The notes under the pieces are model-generated. The model was not told where the DNA came from and searched no databases. It saw nothing but the letters and a program-made list of their open reading frames with translations. Positions 49,744 to 62,400 of a DNA stretch of 64,000 nt are shown here, piece by piece; position 1 is the first letter of the stretch; each line of letters starts with the position of its first letter. Source of the stretch: Nitrospira sp. (lineage in GTDB: Bacteria; Nitrospirota; Thermodesulfovibrionia; Thermodesulfovibrionales; Dissulfurispiraceae); the NCBI GenBank assembly GCA_002634385.1, contig NSJL01000006.1:124001-188000 (forward strand). Direction: 5' to 3'. Made by a program: the position numbers and the translations under genes.

Positions 49744-51423
49744 GTGGCAACATGTGATCCTGTCACCATAACCGGGGTAAGTCTTGAGGGGGATGTCAGC
49801 GTAGCCGACCCGACGAACGTCAGCGGCGGAAAGGTGGGGAGTATCGGAAAGCTTGCGACGCCCGCACCGGACGTGCCGCAGGCGGAGGCGGTGTCCGTTG
49901 ACCCTTTCGACTTTACGCCGCAATCGACCGTACCTACGGGCGGATGGGGCGGCATCAGCGTGAGTATTCCTTCAGTGCCGGGCATCTCCATTCCGTCCTT
50001 TTCGGGTGCAGGAGCGGAAGTTCCCGAAACGCCGGCCCTCGAATACGCCACCTTCGAGAACCCGGAATACGGGACCGTCACCCCGCTCTTTACCGACGTG
50101 GAGGTCACGCTGCGGCGGCCCGATCCGGTCAGCATTCCCGAGTTGAGCCTTGCTGTTTCCGTGCAGACCATCACGCTCCCCGACGAATCGGTGGAGTGGG
50201 CCTATCAGGCGTATGTGGATTTTCTTGTCGGCTATCTGGACCAGTACACCCCCGCCACCCTCCTGGATCAGTACGATGCCGCGGCACGACAGGAAAGCGC
50301 AAAGAGCTGGAGGGCGAACACGAGCCTTGCCGCACAGATGGGGTATGCCGACGCCCTGAAGAAGGAGAGGGAGAGCGAACTCAGGCACAATGCAGCCCTC
50401 TATGAAAGCGCTCTCACTGCACGGAGAGCGGGCTTGGAGGGCACGACCCTGAAACTTCTGGTGGAAGCGAAGTTCAGCCAGCAGAAGCACGTCTACCTGA
50501 AGAAGAGCGGGGAGCTTGCCCTGCAGCTCCCCTACCAGAAGGCGATTTCCGAGCAGTTGGTTGCGCAGTACAACATGAAGGTGGCGGACTATGCCAACGA
50601 TATGTCTGTTGTCGCCCTCTATGCGGACCGGGCGAAAGCCATTGTGGAGAGAAATGCCGAAGTGATCCGCGCCTATGCCGCTACTCTGGACGTGGAGAAG
50701 GAGGGCCTGGAGATCAACAGGCGCAAGATTGCCGCTCTGAAAGAGGCAGTGGCCCTGAACGAAGCGGTGGCGCAGCTCTTCGCGAGCCAGATGGCAGTAG
50801 CGGAAAAGCTTTCCCGCATCAACGAAAGCAACCTGGAGACGTACCGCACGGCAATACAGGGGTTTGCCACTGCCATGCGCATTGTCGTGTATGCGGCACA
50901 GGGGGAGCGGTCTACCGCCGAACTGACCGCCATGAACGCCGAGGCAGAGATGGCACCCCCCCTGGTGGAAGAAATGTCGGCACAACAGGATCTTGCCAAT
51001 GCCGAGATTGAGGAGGAGCTGGAGAAGTTTACCGCGCAGGTCGAGGTCCTGGCGGTGAAGCAGGAGGCCCTTGCCGAGCTTGCCGCGCTTTACCCTGAAA
51101 AAGGGCAGATCGAGGAGGAGAGTCTCCAGGTTGAAGCGGATGCCCTTTATATCGCGTCGGAGGCGAAGATCGAGAGCCGCGCCAGCGAGATCGACGTGCA
51201 GAACGCACAGTTGCGGGCACTCCGGGATATTGCGAACGCCGAAATTCAGGCAGCCCTTGACGAGGGAAACAATCTTCTGACTGTTGCCGCGCTGAAGACG
51301 GCGACCGAGAGCGCCAAGATGAGCGCCCTGAGCACGCAGCTCGAAAGCGAGTTGACAGTGGCGGAAAAATCGGCAAATGCCAAGGTCTGCGCGCAGGTAG
51401 TCGAGGTGTTAGCATCAGCATAG
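49744..51423 (+). CDS. Long helical virion protein B
   Basis: 559 aa from GTG at 49744 (AAGGAGGCGACC). A beta/loop start, then GYLDQYTPATLLDQYDAAAR, LVEAKFSQQKHVYLKKSGEL and long Ala/Glu helices to the end. Probably a partner of protein A with the same build. Two motif sites (51407-51414 and 51426-51433) bracket its stop codon. Confidence 0.6.
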   Translation: MATCDPVTITGVSLEGDVSVADPTNVSGGKVGSIGKLATPAPDVPQAEAVSVDPFDFTPQSTVPTGGWGGISVSIPSVPGISIPSFSGAGAEVPETPALEYATFENPEYGTVTPLFTDVEVTLRRPDPVSIPELSLAVSVQTITLPDESVEWAYQAYVDFLVGYLDQYTPATLLDQYDAAARQESAKSWRANTSLAAQMGYADALKKERESELRHNAALYESALTARRAGLEGTTLKLLVEAKFSQQKHVYLKKSGELALQLPYQKAISEQLVAQYNMKVADYANDMSVVALYADRAKAIVERNAEVIRAYAATLDVEKEGLEINRRKIAALKEAVALNEAVAQLFASQMAVAEKLSRINESNLETYRTAIQGFATAMRIVVYAAQGERSTAELTAMNAEAEMAPPLVEEMSAQQDLANAEIEEELEKFTAQVEVLAVKQEALAELAALYPEKGQIEEESLQVEADALYIASEAKIESRASEIDVQNAQLRALRDIANAEIQAALDEGNNLLTVAALKTATESAKMSALSTQLESELTVAEKSANAKVCAQVVEVLASA

Positions 51424-51462
51424 CGTGTTAGCAGGAAGGCAGTAAGGACAGGCGGAGGGAAA

Positions 51463-52614
51463 ATGGGAAAGTCTTTCAGCGGGCAGCCGTTCAGCATACT
51501 GGAGCAGATCGTCCGGGAGCGAAAGAGCAGCCTGGGCCGCGAGATAAACTATTTCAGCGATGCAGAGAAGGGCAATGTCCGCATTCCTGCCTTCCCGGTG
51601 TTCCCCGGCGTTACCCTGAAAAGCGACGGCGATTCAGGACATACGGCCAAGGGTGCCAGCTCCAGCTATCCCTACATCACCTGGTATTGGGACTGGTCAA
51701 AGAAGCTCCCCTATGCCTATCAGGAGAAGGGAGAAAAAGAATATACGCAGATCGAGGCGATGTTAACCCGCCTGGGGGTGAGTGCGGTTAAAATATTTAC
51801 GTCGGCCGACATTGCTTCGACGCAGGAGAAGGTCCTCTACGGGGCGCGGTTCAAGGTGTGTAACGCAACGGCAATCGAAGAGGACGTGGCCTTCACCAAA
51901 CTTCCGGAGAAGATGAAGGCGCTGTCCGGGAAGCTGATCGGCTTTGTGGACTTCCTTATCGGCTCCCCTGATGCAATGGAGTCCCTGATTATGGCAGGGG
52001 AACTGTGCGGGAGCATGGAGAGGATTCAGACGGGAGGGGAGCTGACCCCCCCTGACCCGGAACGATGGACCGAGGCGGGCGATCATAACCCGCCGTCTCT
52101 CATCACCTTGACCTACCGTGTGGTGGGGCTGAACGAGAGGGCGCTGATAATGGAGCGGACGGGCCGGTACGAGACCGGCGCGAAGGGCGTGACCCTGGTG
52201 GAGCAGCAGGACACGGACCCCTTCTATAAGTGCCGGTACTACCTGAGCCGCGAAGATGCGTACCCTACGCCGGGGGAATTCATCTGCCTTGCGGGAAGGG
52301 CGCTCCGGGGCCGATTCTTCCGGTGGTTCGGCCAGGAGACAAATCCTTTTGCCTTCAGTGGCAACTGGTTTGAGACGACGTTCTACACGAGCGGCCTGGT
52401 GGAAGAAGTGGTGGATGCGAGCGAGGGGATCTACAAGGTGCGCTGTAAGGACACGGTGCTGACCGTGGAGACATCTGATTATAAAGAGTACCAGGTGGGA
52501 CAGCGGGTGTGCATCGGGAAGGACTTCGGGAGCAATGAGAAGTTCATGACGTACGATATGCTCACCGACGACAACTCGGGGTGGAAGATCCTGCCCCTGA
52601 CGTTTTATCAGTAA
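51463..52614 (+). CDS. Virion protein of unknown type
   Basis: 383 aa, beta-rich with many aromatic residues (YPYITWYWDWSKKLPYAYQE, AFSGNWFETTFYTSGLVEEV). Soluble, no signal. Its size and position fit a tail-structure or internal component. No family recognised. Confidence 0.6.
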   Translation: MGKSFSGQPFSILEQIVRERKSSLGREINYFSDAEKGNVRIPAFPVFPGVTLKSDGDSGHTAKGASSSYPYITWYWDWSKKLPYAYQEKGEKEYTQIEAMLTRLGVSAVKIFTSADIASTQEKVLYGARFKVCNATAIEEDVAFTKLPEKMKALSGKLIGFVDFLIGSPDAMESLIMAGELCGSMERIQTGGELTPPDPERWTEAGDHNPPSLITLTYRVVGLNERALIMERTGRYETGAKGVTLVEQQDTDPFYKCRYYLSREDAYPTPGEFICLAGRALRGRFFRWFGQETNPFAFSGNWFETTFYTSGLVEEVVDASEGIYKVRCKDTVLTVETSDYKEYQVGQRVCIGKDFGSNEKFMTYDMLTDDNSGWKILPLTFYQ

Positions 52615-52635
52615 AGCCGGTAAAGGAGGTAGACG

Positions 52636-53469
52636 ATGGCGTTATTTTGGGGGTCCCTGATAGACAAGGCAGAGGCGGTCGGTGCAGCAAAGAGGGCGCT
52701 GCAGGAGAGGGAGATCGAGAGCAAGCGGATCGAGCAGGCGGCGCAGGCCCGCTACTATGACGCGCTGGCCTCCGCAATCCCTGCGGAGATCGGACTGAAG
52801 GGGAAGCAGGCGGACTACTATGGCGCTCTCGCGGGAAAGACGGCAGCCGATGTGGGTATGGAGCAGCAGCGGTTCGGACTTGAACGGGACAAGTTTGGCT
52901 TCGAGAAGGAGAGAACGGCACAAGACTTCGGCCTCCGGAAGCGGGCGGCGGATCTGGCGGAAAGGGCATACAGCGAGCCGAACGCCTATGAGCGCGGACT
53001 CCTGGAGGAATCGAGGGCGAAGCGCACCAGCCTGTCCCCCTATGAGGCAGGAATACTCAAGGCGCAAGAGAGGAGCAACGAGATCCAGGAGCGCGGCCTG
53101 ATGAAGAAAGAGCTGGGGGTAACTCCCCTGGAGGCGGCGGACCTCTACGCACAGCTCACCGACCAGTACAAGGGGCTCAAAGATGACGCGGAGAGACAGC
53201 GGTTTGTGGAAACCAACAAGGCAAAACTGGACCTCATTGCAGAGGCCCTGGGGAACAAAAGCTACAGCAATCTTTCCGCCAATGTGAGCGCTCCGGAGAA
53301 GAAGCCTGGTCTTCTGCAGAGGCTGTTCCCTCCGAGCACGCTTGCTCCCGGATGGGCGAATACCCCCTCGGGAAGAGGCTTGGGGCTCAGAAATAATACA
53401 AGCCAAGGGAAGCCGGAAGAGGATTCTTTCATGATGGGAGAGAACTACCGGGTCAGGAGAGTGCAGTAA
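52636..53469 (+). CDS. Helical, probably ejected virion protein
   Basis: 277 aa. ESKRIEQAAQARYYDALASA and similar charged helices to ~200, then a disordered Pro/Gly/Asn-rich end. Ends with TAATG overlap onto the giant gene. Internal (ejection) proteins of podoviruses have this type of composition; inference only. Confidence 0.58.
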   Translation: MALFWGSLIDKAEAVGAAKRALQEREIESKRIEQAAQARYYDALASAIPAEIGLKGKQADYYGALAGKTAADVGMEQQRFGLERDKFGFEKERTAQDFGLRKRAADLAERAYSEPNAYERGLLEESRAKRTSLSPYEAGILKAQERSNEIQERGLMKKELGVTPLEAADLYAQLTDQYKGLKDDAERQRFVETNKAKLDLIAEALGNKSYSNLSANVSAPEKKPGLLQRLFPPSTLAPGWANTPSGRGLGLRNNTSQGKPEEDSFMMGENYRVRRVQ

Positions 53470-56400
53470 TGCCGAAATACCAAGTCACCGACCTGAAGAA
53501 GAACATCACTCTTGAATTTGAGGGCGACGGCCCGCCGCCTGAAGATACGATTCGGGCGGCATTTGACCGGGTGACGGGGAGCGGAAGCGCCAGCACGCCG
53601 CAACCGCCCTCCCCAGAACTCGACGCCGGTGCGGCATCGCTTATCGAGCAGGCGCGCGCGCGCAGGGAGTTCAGAGGAGAGGGGGGAGCGCCTGCCTCCT
53701 CTCCGAAGCCGGAGAACCTGGCGGAAGAGGTTGCCTACGGCGTCCGGCAGGGATATGAGCAGCTGAAGGGGCTCGGCTATGGCCTGGCAGGGCATGCCGG
53801 GCATGCCACCGGCATTGATTCTCTCAGGGAATGGGGCTTCAAGGGATACGAGGAGCAGGAGAAAGAGGCGCAGAAGTACGCCGGGTCCGTAGAAAGCTAC
53901 CGCGATGTCAATAACCTGGACGATGCGCTCAAATATGCCGCGCATGGCCTGGGAACAATCATCCCGACGATGGTGGGCGGCCTGGGAGCGGGCGCCATAG
54001 GAGCACGCCTTGCCCGCACTGCGGCAAAGACGGCCGTAGAGCGGAGCGTAGCGAAGATCGCCGCGGACGAGCTGACCAAAAAGGCACTGGTCCAGGCTGG
54101 GCTGAAAAAGGTTACGCAAAAGGGAGCCGCTGCAGGAGCGACGACTTTCAATATCGGCATGGAGACCGGAGAGATCGCCGGAGCGCAGCACCAGGAAGGG
54201 GAGGTCGATACGGCAAAAGCCCTTTTGGGCGGCGTGTTAGCAGGCTCCCTCGAAGCCGTTGCACAAACACGGCTCTTCGGGAAGCTCGGACTGTTCGGCG
54301 GGAAAGGGGCGATGAAGGCAGGCAAGGGCTTCCTGAACACTGCAAAGGCAGTCGGAACGGAAGGCGGAAAGCAGGCGCTCCTGGAAGGGGCGACCGAAGG
54401 GGCGCAGACCGTAATCGAACGGGCGTTTTCCGGGCAGGAAGTACAGGGAGATGCAGCGGTCCATGACTACATCAACTCCATGCTGATCGGCGCGATCGGC
54501 GGCGGGGTGTTCGGGGGGGCGGCAGGACTCCTGGCAAAGCCCCCGGCAACGGACCCGGCAGTAGAGGCACGGGCAAAAGAGCGCGTTGAGGGGGACCCCG
54601 CCTTCCGGAACGATCTCCGGGGCTTCCTTGATGAGGCGGTCCCGAATCCGACCTGGACACCCGGAGAACCCCCGGTGCCGCTTCCTGCTTCACCGACGGG
54701 CGAGGCCCCTCTGCCAGAACAGCCGACAGAGCAGCCAAAAGGAACGGCGAACCCTTACCATATCCAGTTCATCGCCGACATAGCCCGCACGTCCGAGGGG
54801 CCGTCGAGGATCGTACATCCTGAAACCGGTGAGGTGGAGGGGCGGCTCGGGAGCGGCAGGCCTGAGTGGTTGCAGGAGATCATGGCGCAGTATAAGGGGA
54901 TGAAGTTCAAGGGCAAGGCCCTTACCTATGCGAACCTGGGGGACATCCTTGAAGCGGCGAAGAGCGGAAGGCTCCTCAGTACGACACAGCGGAATTTCGT
55001 GAAGGATCTGCTCGCGGCCTCCCAAAGCGACTATGAGAAGGCCGGGAAATTCGCCATCGACCCCACGGAACTCCGCAAAGGAGACAGGATTATCGTCGAT
55101 GGGGAGGAATTCGAGCATAAGGGGATCGACGAGAGGACCGGAGAGGCGATCCTGAAGGACGGCGAAATCATCCGCGTGGATCCTTTTGAGTCCGGGCCGA
55201 TCAAGGTGGATGCGCTGATTCCTGTCGGGGAAAGAGAAGGCGCCCCTCCTGTTTCGACGGAGGAAGCAAGGGCTGCCGAACCGGAGGCCCCTGTTGTATA
55301 TCGGAACGAGGAGCACGGCATAGCGGTTCATATCAGCCAGGGCGATAGGGGGTATGCTGTTGCAGTACAGGACATGGAGTCTGGAGAGTTCCTGCCGACG
55401 GTAAAAACCTACAAGACCCGCGAAGAGGCAGAGACCAAGGTGCAGGAGGTCATGGACAAGCTCAAGGAAGGCTCCGCCGAAGCGGCGCCGGTGCTCGAAA
55501 GCGAAGATGTCCCCGAGGCTCCGAGAAAGCCGACCCCCCAGGGACTCCCGATGGATACCACGAGCACTGCGCTTGAGGGGCCTCTTCCGGCAGAACCCGC
55601 TACCGGGGCCGAGCCGATCTTTACCGCGGCTGAAGAGGAGAAGGCACGACAGGCTGAAAAAGAGATGCAGGAGAAGCAGGAGGCGATTCCCCTGCCGAAA
55701 GGGGACATCAACAACCCCGATGTGGCGGCCCTTGCCTCTGCTTTCAAGGGGGAGGTAGAAAAGGGTGCGAAGATCAACCGGATGAACATGCTGCAGATTG
55801 CGGCACGGCATTATGGCGTGACTCCGCGGGAGCTGACCAAAAGCCCGTCTTTCAATCCCCGCCTGGTTGATGAAGCGTATGAGTATGCTGTTGTGCAAAA
55901 GGGCAGGGAGATTGCTGCCGACGCTGCTCTTTCTGACGAGGAAAAGTTCGAGGCGCTGAAGAAAGTCTATGCAGACCAGCCGAACCTCTCGCAGCGGACC
56001 TCTTCTTCCATGAAGACGCAGCAGTATTCAACGCCGCTACCCCTTGCCTGGCTGATGGGCAGGCACGTCGGTGTCGGGGAAAATACGAAGGTCTACGAGC
56101 CGACGGGCGGAACCGGAATGCTCCTGGTCGGCGCGAATCCCAAGAACGTCACGGTCAATGAGCTGGATGCGAACACGCGGAAGAGGATTCTGGAGGCGAG
56201 CGGGTACGGGCGCTTTTTAAATAAAGACGCCCTGAAGGTGCTGACCGAGCACCCCGAACTGGCGAAGTCGCAGGACGCGGTACTGATGAATCCGCCCTTC
56301 GGGTCCATCAAGAAGACCGACTACCAGGGCTTTGCCATCTCGAAGCTGGAACACCTGATCGCCCTGAAGTCCCTGGAAGCCATGAAGGACGATGGGAAGG

Positions 56401-59400
56401 CGGCCCTCATTATCGGCGGCCACAACTTCGAGAAGGGCAGGATGACCGAGGCGGACAGGGTTTTTCTGAACTACCTGTACAGCCATTACAACGTCACGCA
56501 CAATATCGACATTGACGGGGACGTCTACGAAAAGCAGGGCACGTCTTCCCCGATCCGCCTCATCACCCTTTCGGGGAGGAAGGCTGCGCCGGATGCCGTC
56601 TACGCTCCGAAGAGTCCGGAGCAGGTTGAGAAGGCGGAAACATTGGATGAAGTGAAAAAGGTCCTTACGAGGAACATTCCCGGTGGTATAATGGAAGAAA
56701 AAGAAGGAGGGCCGGGCAATGTCAGAGGAACAGGCGATGTGCGTAGTGGCGGACTTCCTGAACGACCGGATACGGGAGTTTCTGGAGGAGAACGGGGACA
56801 ACCGGGAAGCGCTGAAGAACGTGCTGGACGACTACCTGGGGATAAAGGTGTCGGCAGACCCGCAAGTGGAAACGTGGAGGATCGCGGAGGCGGCGGCGGC
56901 GGAGTTGTGCCGGACCAACCAGGTAATCGAAGCAGCGGAGGACGCGGAACAAGCATTGGAGAACCCGGAGGAGTACGAGAACCGAATGAGCCTGGAGGGG
57001 TATCTGGAACTGTACACGCACGGAAGCCTGGAGTAAGCCTTGAGGAGGAATTGGGCAGTCTCTCCCGCGAGGACCTTGAAAAAGCCTTTGATGAGGCGGT
57101 CCAGGAGGTAGCAGGGGAGAAGGAGAAGCCCGCAGCAACCCCGCCGCCGCGCCCCGTCCTGTCCGAGAGGAGCAGCGTGCTCCCCGAGCAGAAGAAGGGT
57201 CCGGTCACGGAGAAGAAGCCGGAAGCCCCTGCGCCGCATACTCCTGGACAGCGCTCAGTCGCGGACATCCTGAAGGACGCGGCGGCGCACGGCGTCACGG
57301 GCATCGAGGAGGCGGTGGCCGGACTGCACGAACTCTTTGGCGGCTCTTCCCTGAAGACTTTTCCGGGAAGCGTGGATGCCGAGACCTATGCCAAGGCAAA
57401 GCCGCATTTTCAGAAGGCGTTTGACGAGTTCTCCGCAGCAGGGAAAGGTATTAGTGACTTCCTGAAGTTCATCGTCAGCAAGTTCGGCGCAAAGGTCAAG
57501 GACTATATTCTCCATTTTCTCGACGAGCTGAAGGCCGGCCTCACCAACGAATTCCAGGTGTCCTATATTCCCTTTTCCAAGGGGCGTTCCGGTTCCAACC
57601 TGATTCCCAAGAACCTTGTCGATTCTGTCCGCGCTGCCCTGGAGGCGGTCAGGGAGCAGGTAGGGGACATTGACGAGTATGTGCGACAGAAACTCGCCTA
57701 TGGGGACAGGGACGCCCTCTATGACAGCCTTTCCGCAGAGCAGATAGACGCCTTTGCCCTGTTCGTCTACAACCATGAGAACCGGGCGGGGAAGGCAACC
57801 ATTATCGGGGACCAGACCGGCGTCGGTAAGGGCCGGGTGGCTGCCGCAATCATGCGGTATGCGAACCTGCGCGGACTGAAGCCGCTCTTCGTCACCAAGG
57901 ACCCCAAGCTTTTCTCTGACATCTACCGGGACCTCCAGGACATCAATCACGACATAAGGCCCTTCATCATGCACTCGGACAAGGAACGCTCCTCCATCGT
58001 GGATATGGACGGCGCTGTTCTCATCGAGCCAGCCGTCACCGCCGCGACCAAGAAGAAGAAGTTTCGGGAGATCCTCAATGATCCGGCAACGGCATTGGCG
58101 GAGTATGATGCGGTCTTTCTCCCCTATTTGCAGTTGAAGGATGCGGGAAAGATCGACAACCAGGTTTTTGCGAAGCTGGCGGAGGGCAATATTGTGATCC
58201 TCGATGAGGCGCACCAGGCATCGGGTATTGATTCCAATACCGGGAAAATGATCCGTGAGGCGCTCACGGTTTCTGAGGGCGCTGTCTATCTTTCCGCCAC
58301 CTACGCGAAGCGGCCCGACAATATGCCCCTCTATTTCAGGACCTCTTTGGGGGAAACGGGGATGCCGATTGAGTCCCTGATTAATGTGGTGCAGAATGGC
58401 GGAGTGCCCCTGCAGCAGGTCATCGCGGACATTCTTGCCAAGATGGGAGAGTATATCCGGCGTGAGTTGGACTTTACGGGTGTCGAAATCAAGACCAACA
58501 TCAACACCGAGGGGACGGCATTCCTGGAAAAAGAATCCGACCGGGTAACGGAGCGGCTGCGGGACATAAAAGAATTCGATACGGGCCTCAAGGCACTTAT
58601 CACGATGTTGAATCGAGAGGCCAATGGACTGAAGATCGAGGGTGGCGGCAAGATCGAGAAACTTGTCAACCATACGGACTTTGCTTCGGTGGTGCACAAC
58701 TTCGTGAGTCAGTTCCTCGCCTCTACCAAGGTGGACAGTGTGGTGGACCTGGCGGTGCAGGAGCTCGAAAAGGGCAGGAAGCCGGTCATTACCCTGATGA
58801 ACACCATGGAAAATGTGCTGGACTTCATGGTGGAGGACTTCGGGGTAAAGGTGGGCGACACCGTGGACGACGGATTCCGGACCGTGCTGCGCAAGGCGCT
58901 CGAAGGGACCCTTACCTACACGGTCACGGACCCAACGGGCAAGAAGTCCAAGAAGAAGATCACGCGGGACCAGTTGGTGCAGGTTCCGGGCCTCCTGGAA
59001 AGGTATGACCGGCTGACTGACCAGATCAGTAAAGACGCTATTTCTCTGCAGGCGTCCTTTATCGACACGGTAAAGAGCAGACTGAAGGAGAGAGGGTATG
59101 CGGTTACGGAGATTACCGGGCGGAAATACTTCCTGGATTATACGAGCGGGGAGCCGGTGCTCGCAGTGCGCTCGGCAAAGGAGATCAAAAACCGGAACGA
59201 GCCGGTCAACGGGTTTAACGATGGCACCTATGACGTGATGATCCTGAACGCCGCAGGAAGCACAGGGCTTTCTCTTCATTCGTCGGAGAGATTTCAAGAT
59301 AAGCGGCCCCGTACCATGATCGTGATGCAGGCGGATCTGAACGTGGATACGCACATGCAGACAATGGGCCGCGTGTTCCGGAAAGGGCAGGTGAATTTGC

Positions 59401-62400
59401 CGGAATACTACAATGTCTACGCAGGACTTCCCTCGGAACTGCGCCCCGCCATGGTGATTCAGAAGAAGATGGCGTCTCTGAATGCGAACACGTCTGCTAA
59501 CACCGGCTCAGCCCTCTCTCTCAAAAACGTCGAAGACATCTTCAACCACTACGGAGACAAGATCGTAACGGAGTACCTGAAGGAACACCCGGATCTTACG
59601 GAGATGATGGGGTTGCATGAGGTCGATGTGGAGGATATTGCACGGAAGGCGACCGGGAAAGCGGCGCTCCTGCCGGTGGCCCGGCAGAAGGAGTTCTTTG
59701 AAGACATCCAGACCGAATACCGGAACCTGATCGAGTACCTGAACCAGACCGGCGAAAACAATCTCACGGCAAAGGACTATGACTTCGGTGCGCAGACCCT
59801 TTCCAAGAATCTCGTCTTCAAGGGGACCAACGAAAAATCTCCTTTTATGGCGAGCACTTACCTGGAAAAGCTCTCGGTCAAGATGCTGAACAAGCCGTAC
59901 AGGAGAGAGAAGGTTGTCCGCCTGGTGAACGAGGCACTGAACGGAAGGACCGCCGACAAGGTGAACGAAGACCTGCTCCGGGAAATGGAGGGACAGGCAA
60001 AGGCGTACTATGCGGACCTGCTGGAGCGGCGCAAAAAGGCATCGGACAAGCCGATACAGGAGCTCCGCAGCGAGATCGAGGCGGAAGCGGCAGAGGCGCG
60101 GCGGAAGATCGAGCGGCTGATGGAGAAATACCGGATCGGGCACAGCTACACGGTCAATGCCGCAGAAGGGTACTTTGCGCCGGGAGTGCTCGTTGCCCTG
60201 AAGTACAATGCGTCTGCGGGGAATCCGTATGCCCCTTCCAAATTGAGTTTCGTGTTCGCCCTGGCAGACCCGATGCAGAGCATTTCCATCCCCGCTTCGC
60301 GGGAGGCGCTTCAGTATACTCTCTATGACGACAACGCCATACCGGGAAATTGGGACGAAATAATCCCTTCGGAGTTGCGGGAGCATCGGTATGTACTGAC
60401 CGGCAATCTGATCCGTGGTTTCGAGGCCCTGGGCAAGAGGGCGGAAGTTGTCATGTACACCAAAGAGGACGGCACGACGGGAAAGGGGATTCTCCTGCCG
60501 CGCTCCATAAAGGACCCCGAGGCGGAGTTCTCCTCAGCGTCCGTGGGGTACGAGGAAGCATACAAGTTTCTCACGCGGGGAGCCAGAAGGGAGGAGCTGA
60601 TCTATTCCACCAACGGGGAAGTGACTCTTTCGTACAACGCGGGATACGGGGAAATGGCGGTGTATGTGCCGCGGGCAAAGAACACCGGGGAGAAGTATTA
60701 CCAAAATCCGACCTTGCTTGGCCTTACCACGCATAAAGACTTTGTGAAGAGCGGTAATAAGATGCGCGCCTTTGTCAGCACAGAGAACGTCAAGGAGTTC
60801 ATGCGCGTCCTTGCCTCTGATTTCTCCCTCACCTTCAAGGTTCCGGCGGGGGCGGTGAAGCAGGGCGACGTGAAGTTCAGCCTGAAGAAGGGCTGGCAGA
60901 ATCCGGCGGCGGCAAAGGTGGCGGCGGCACAGCGGAAAGCGATGGAGGACTTTGCACGAAAAGCCTCTACCCCGTCTCTTGCGGTGAAGATCGTCTCCCC
61001 GGAGGAGGCCAACGCCCTCCTGAGACGGAAAGATGCTGCGAAGGCTCTGAAAGAGTATGGGGCAGAGGGGATCAACGAGAGCGACGTACAGGAAGGCATG
61101 GTGCAGGTGCAGGGCGCGTCAACGGTCCAGTGGCTCTCGCCCACCGAGTTCCGGGCGCTCGTGATCCTCTCGGAGAGCGCGGGAGACTGGAAGCGTGAGT
61201 TCATCCACGAAAAGAACGGGCATATACAGATTGCCGCCATGAAGGTGCTGAAGGCCCTGGGGAGCAATAGCGACATCGACGTGCTCATGAAGCAGTTCAA
61301 CGGGAATGAAGAGGCGATAGTCGGACGCCTCATGGAGTATGCGGACGCGGTAGCTGCTAACGCTAGAAGGCCGCTTCTCTCCCGTACCGCGAAAGCCCTC
61401 TTTGGCCGGGCGATTGAATTCCTGCAGAAGGTGCGGAGCTACCTGCTCCGGGGAGAGTGGAAGGCGGAAAACCAGATCCTCCGGAATATGCTCGGAGAGG
61501 AATACCTGAAGCAGTACCGGGAGGTGCGGGGGGAGCGCGGAGGAGAATCGGAAATTCTGGCGGACAGCAAGAAAGATCTCCTGTCTCCCGACAAGGAGGA
61601 AGTGAAGAATTTCCACCGGCAGCTTGAGAGGTGGGAAAAGAGAGAGCTGCACCCGCTCGCAACACTCACAGTGAGCAAAACCCCTGAAGTGTTGCGGAGG
61701 CTTGGTGCGGAGCAGTTGCCCGTGGTGATCGACCAGTCAACATTGAAAAAGGTAATCCACCCGAGGAGCGTTGACAAGGGAAAGCATGGCATCTCTGTCT
61801 CTATGATAAGACAGCTCCCGCAGCAGTTACATAACCCGGTGATGGTGTTTGACTCAGCAACGCAAAAGAACTCTCTTGTGGTGATGACAGAATTACAGCA
61901 GGATGACAAAACAATTGTAATCGCTATGCACTTGTCAAAGAAGAAAGGGTACAACGTGGTAAATGACATTGCAAGCATTCATCCGCGGGAGAGGGATAGC
62001 CATATTGTCGGATGGATGAAAAAAGGTTTATTGCGTTACTACAATAAAGAAAAAACCCATCAATGGTTACGGTCAAGGGGGCTACAATTGCCCCCAGAGG
62101 CAACCATGACAGGCTCTACTTTTAGGATACTCTCCAATGAGGATATTGTCAAGGGGTCGGCGGAACCTGAAACCTCCTTTTCTCTCGCAGGCAAGAAAGC
62201 CATCGAGGGTGACATTCCCCCCGTGGAGAGCGACTTCGAGGCAGTAGAGAAGCGCATGACCGAGGCCGAGGGAATCAAGAAGGCCCCTTTCCTGGAGCGC
62301 CTGAAGCAGGGGGCGGAGAGGGCGTACCGCTCGTTCCGGCGTCACTTTGTCGAACTGGACCCGGCAAGGGACGCGCGCGCGATCGACATCCTCTATCAGG

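Noticed and set aside
57255-59354. 699-codon open frame on the minus strand
   Set aside because: It is antisense to the helicase part of the giant gene, has no ribosome site and its translation lacks any domain; GC-rich codon bias of the plus-strand gene creates it.
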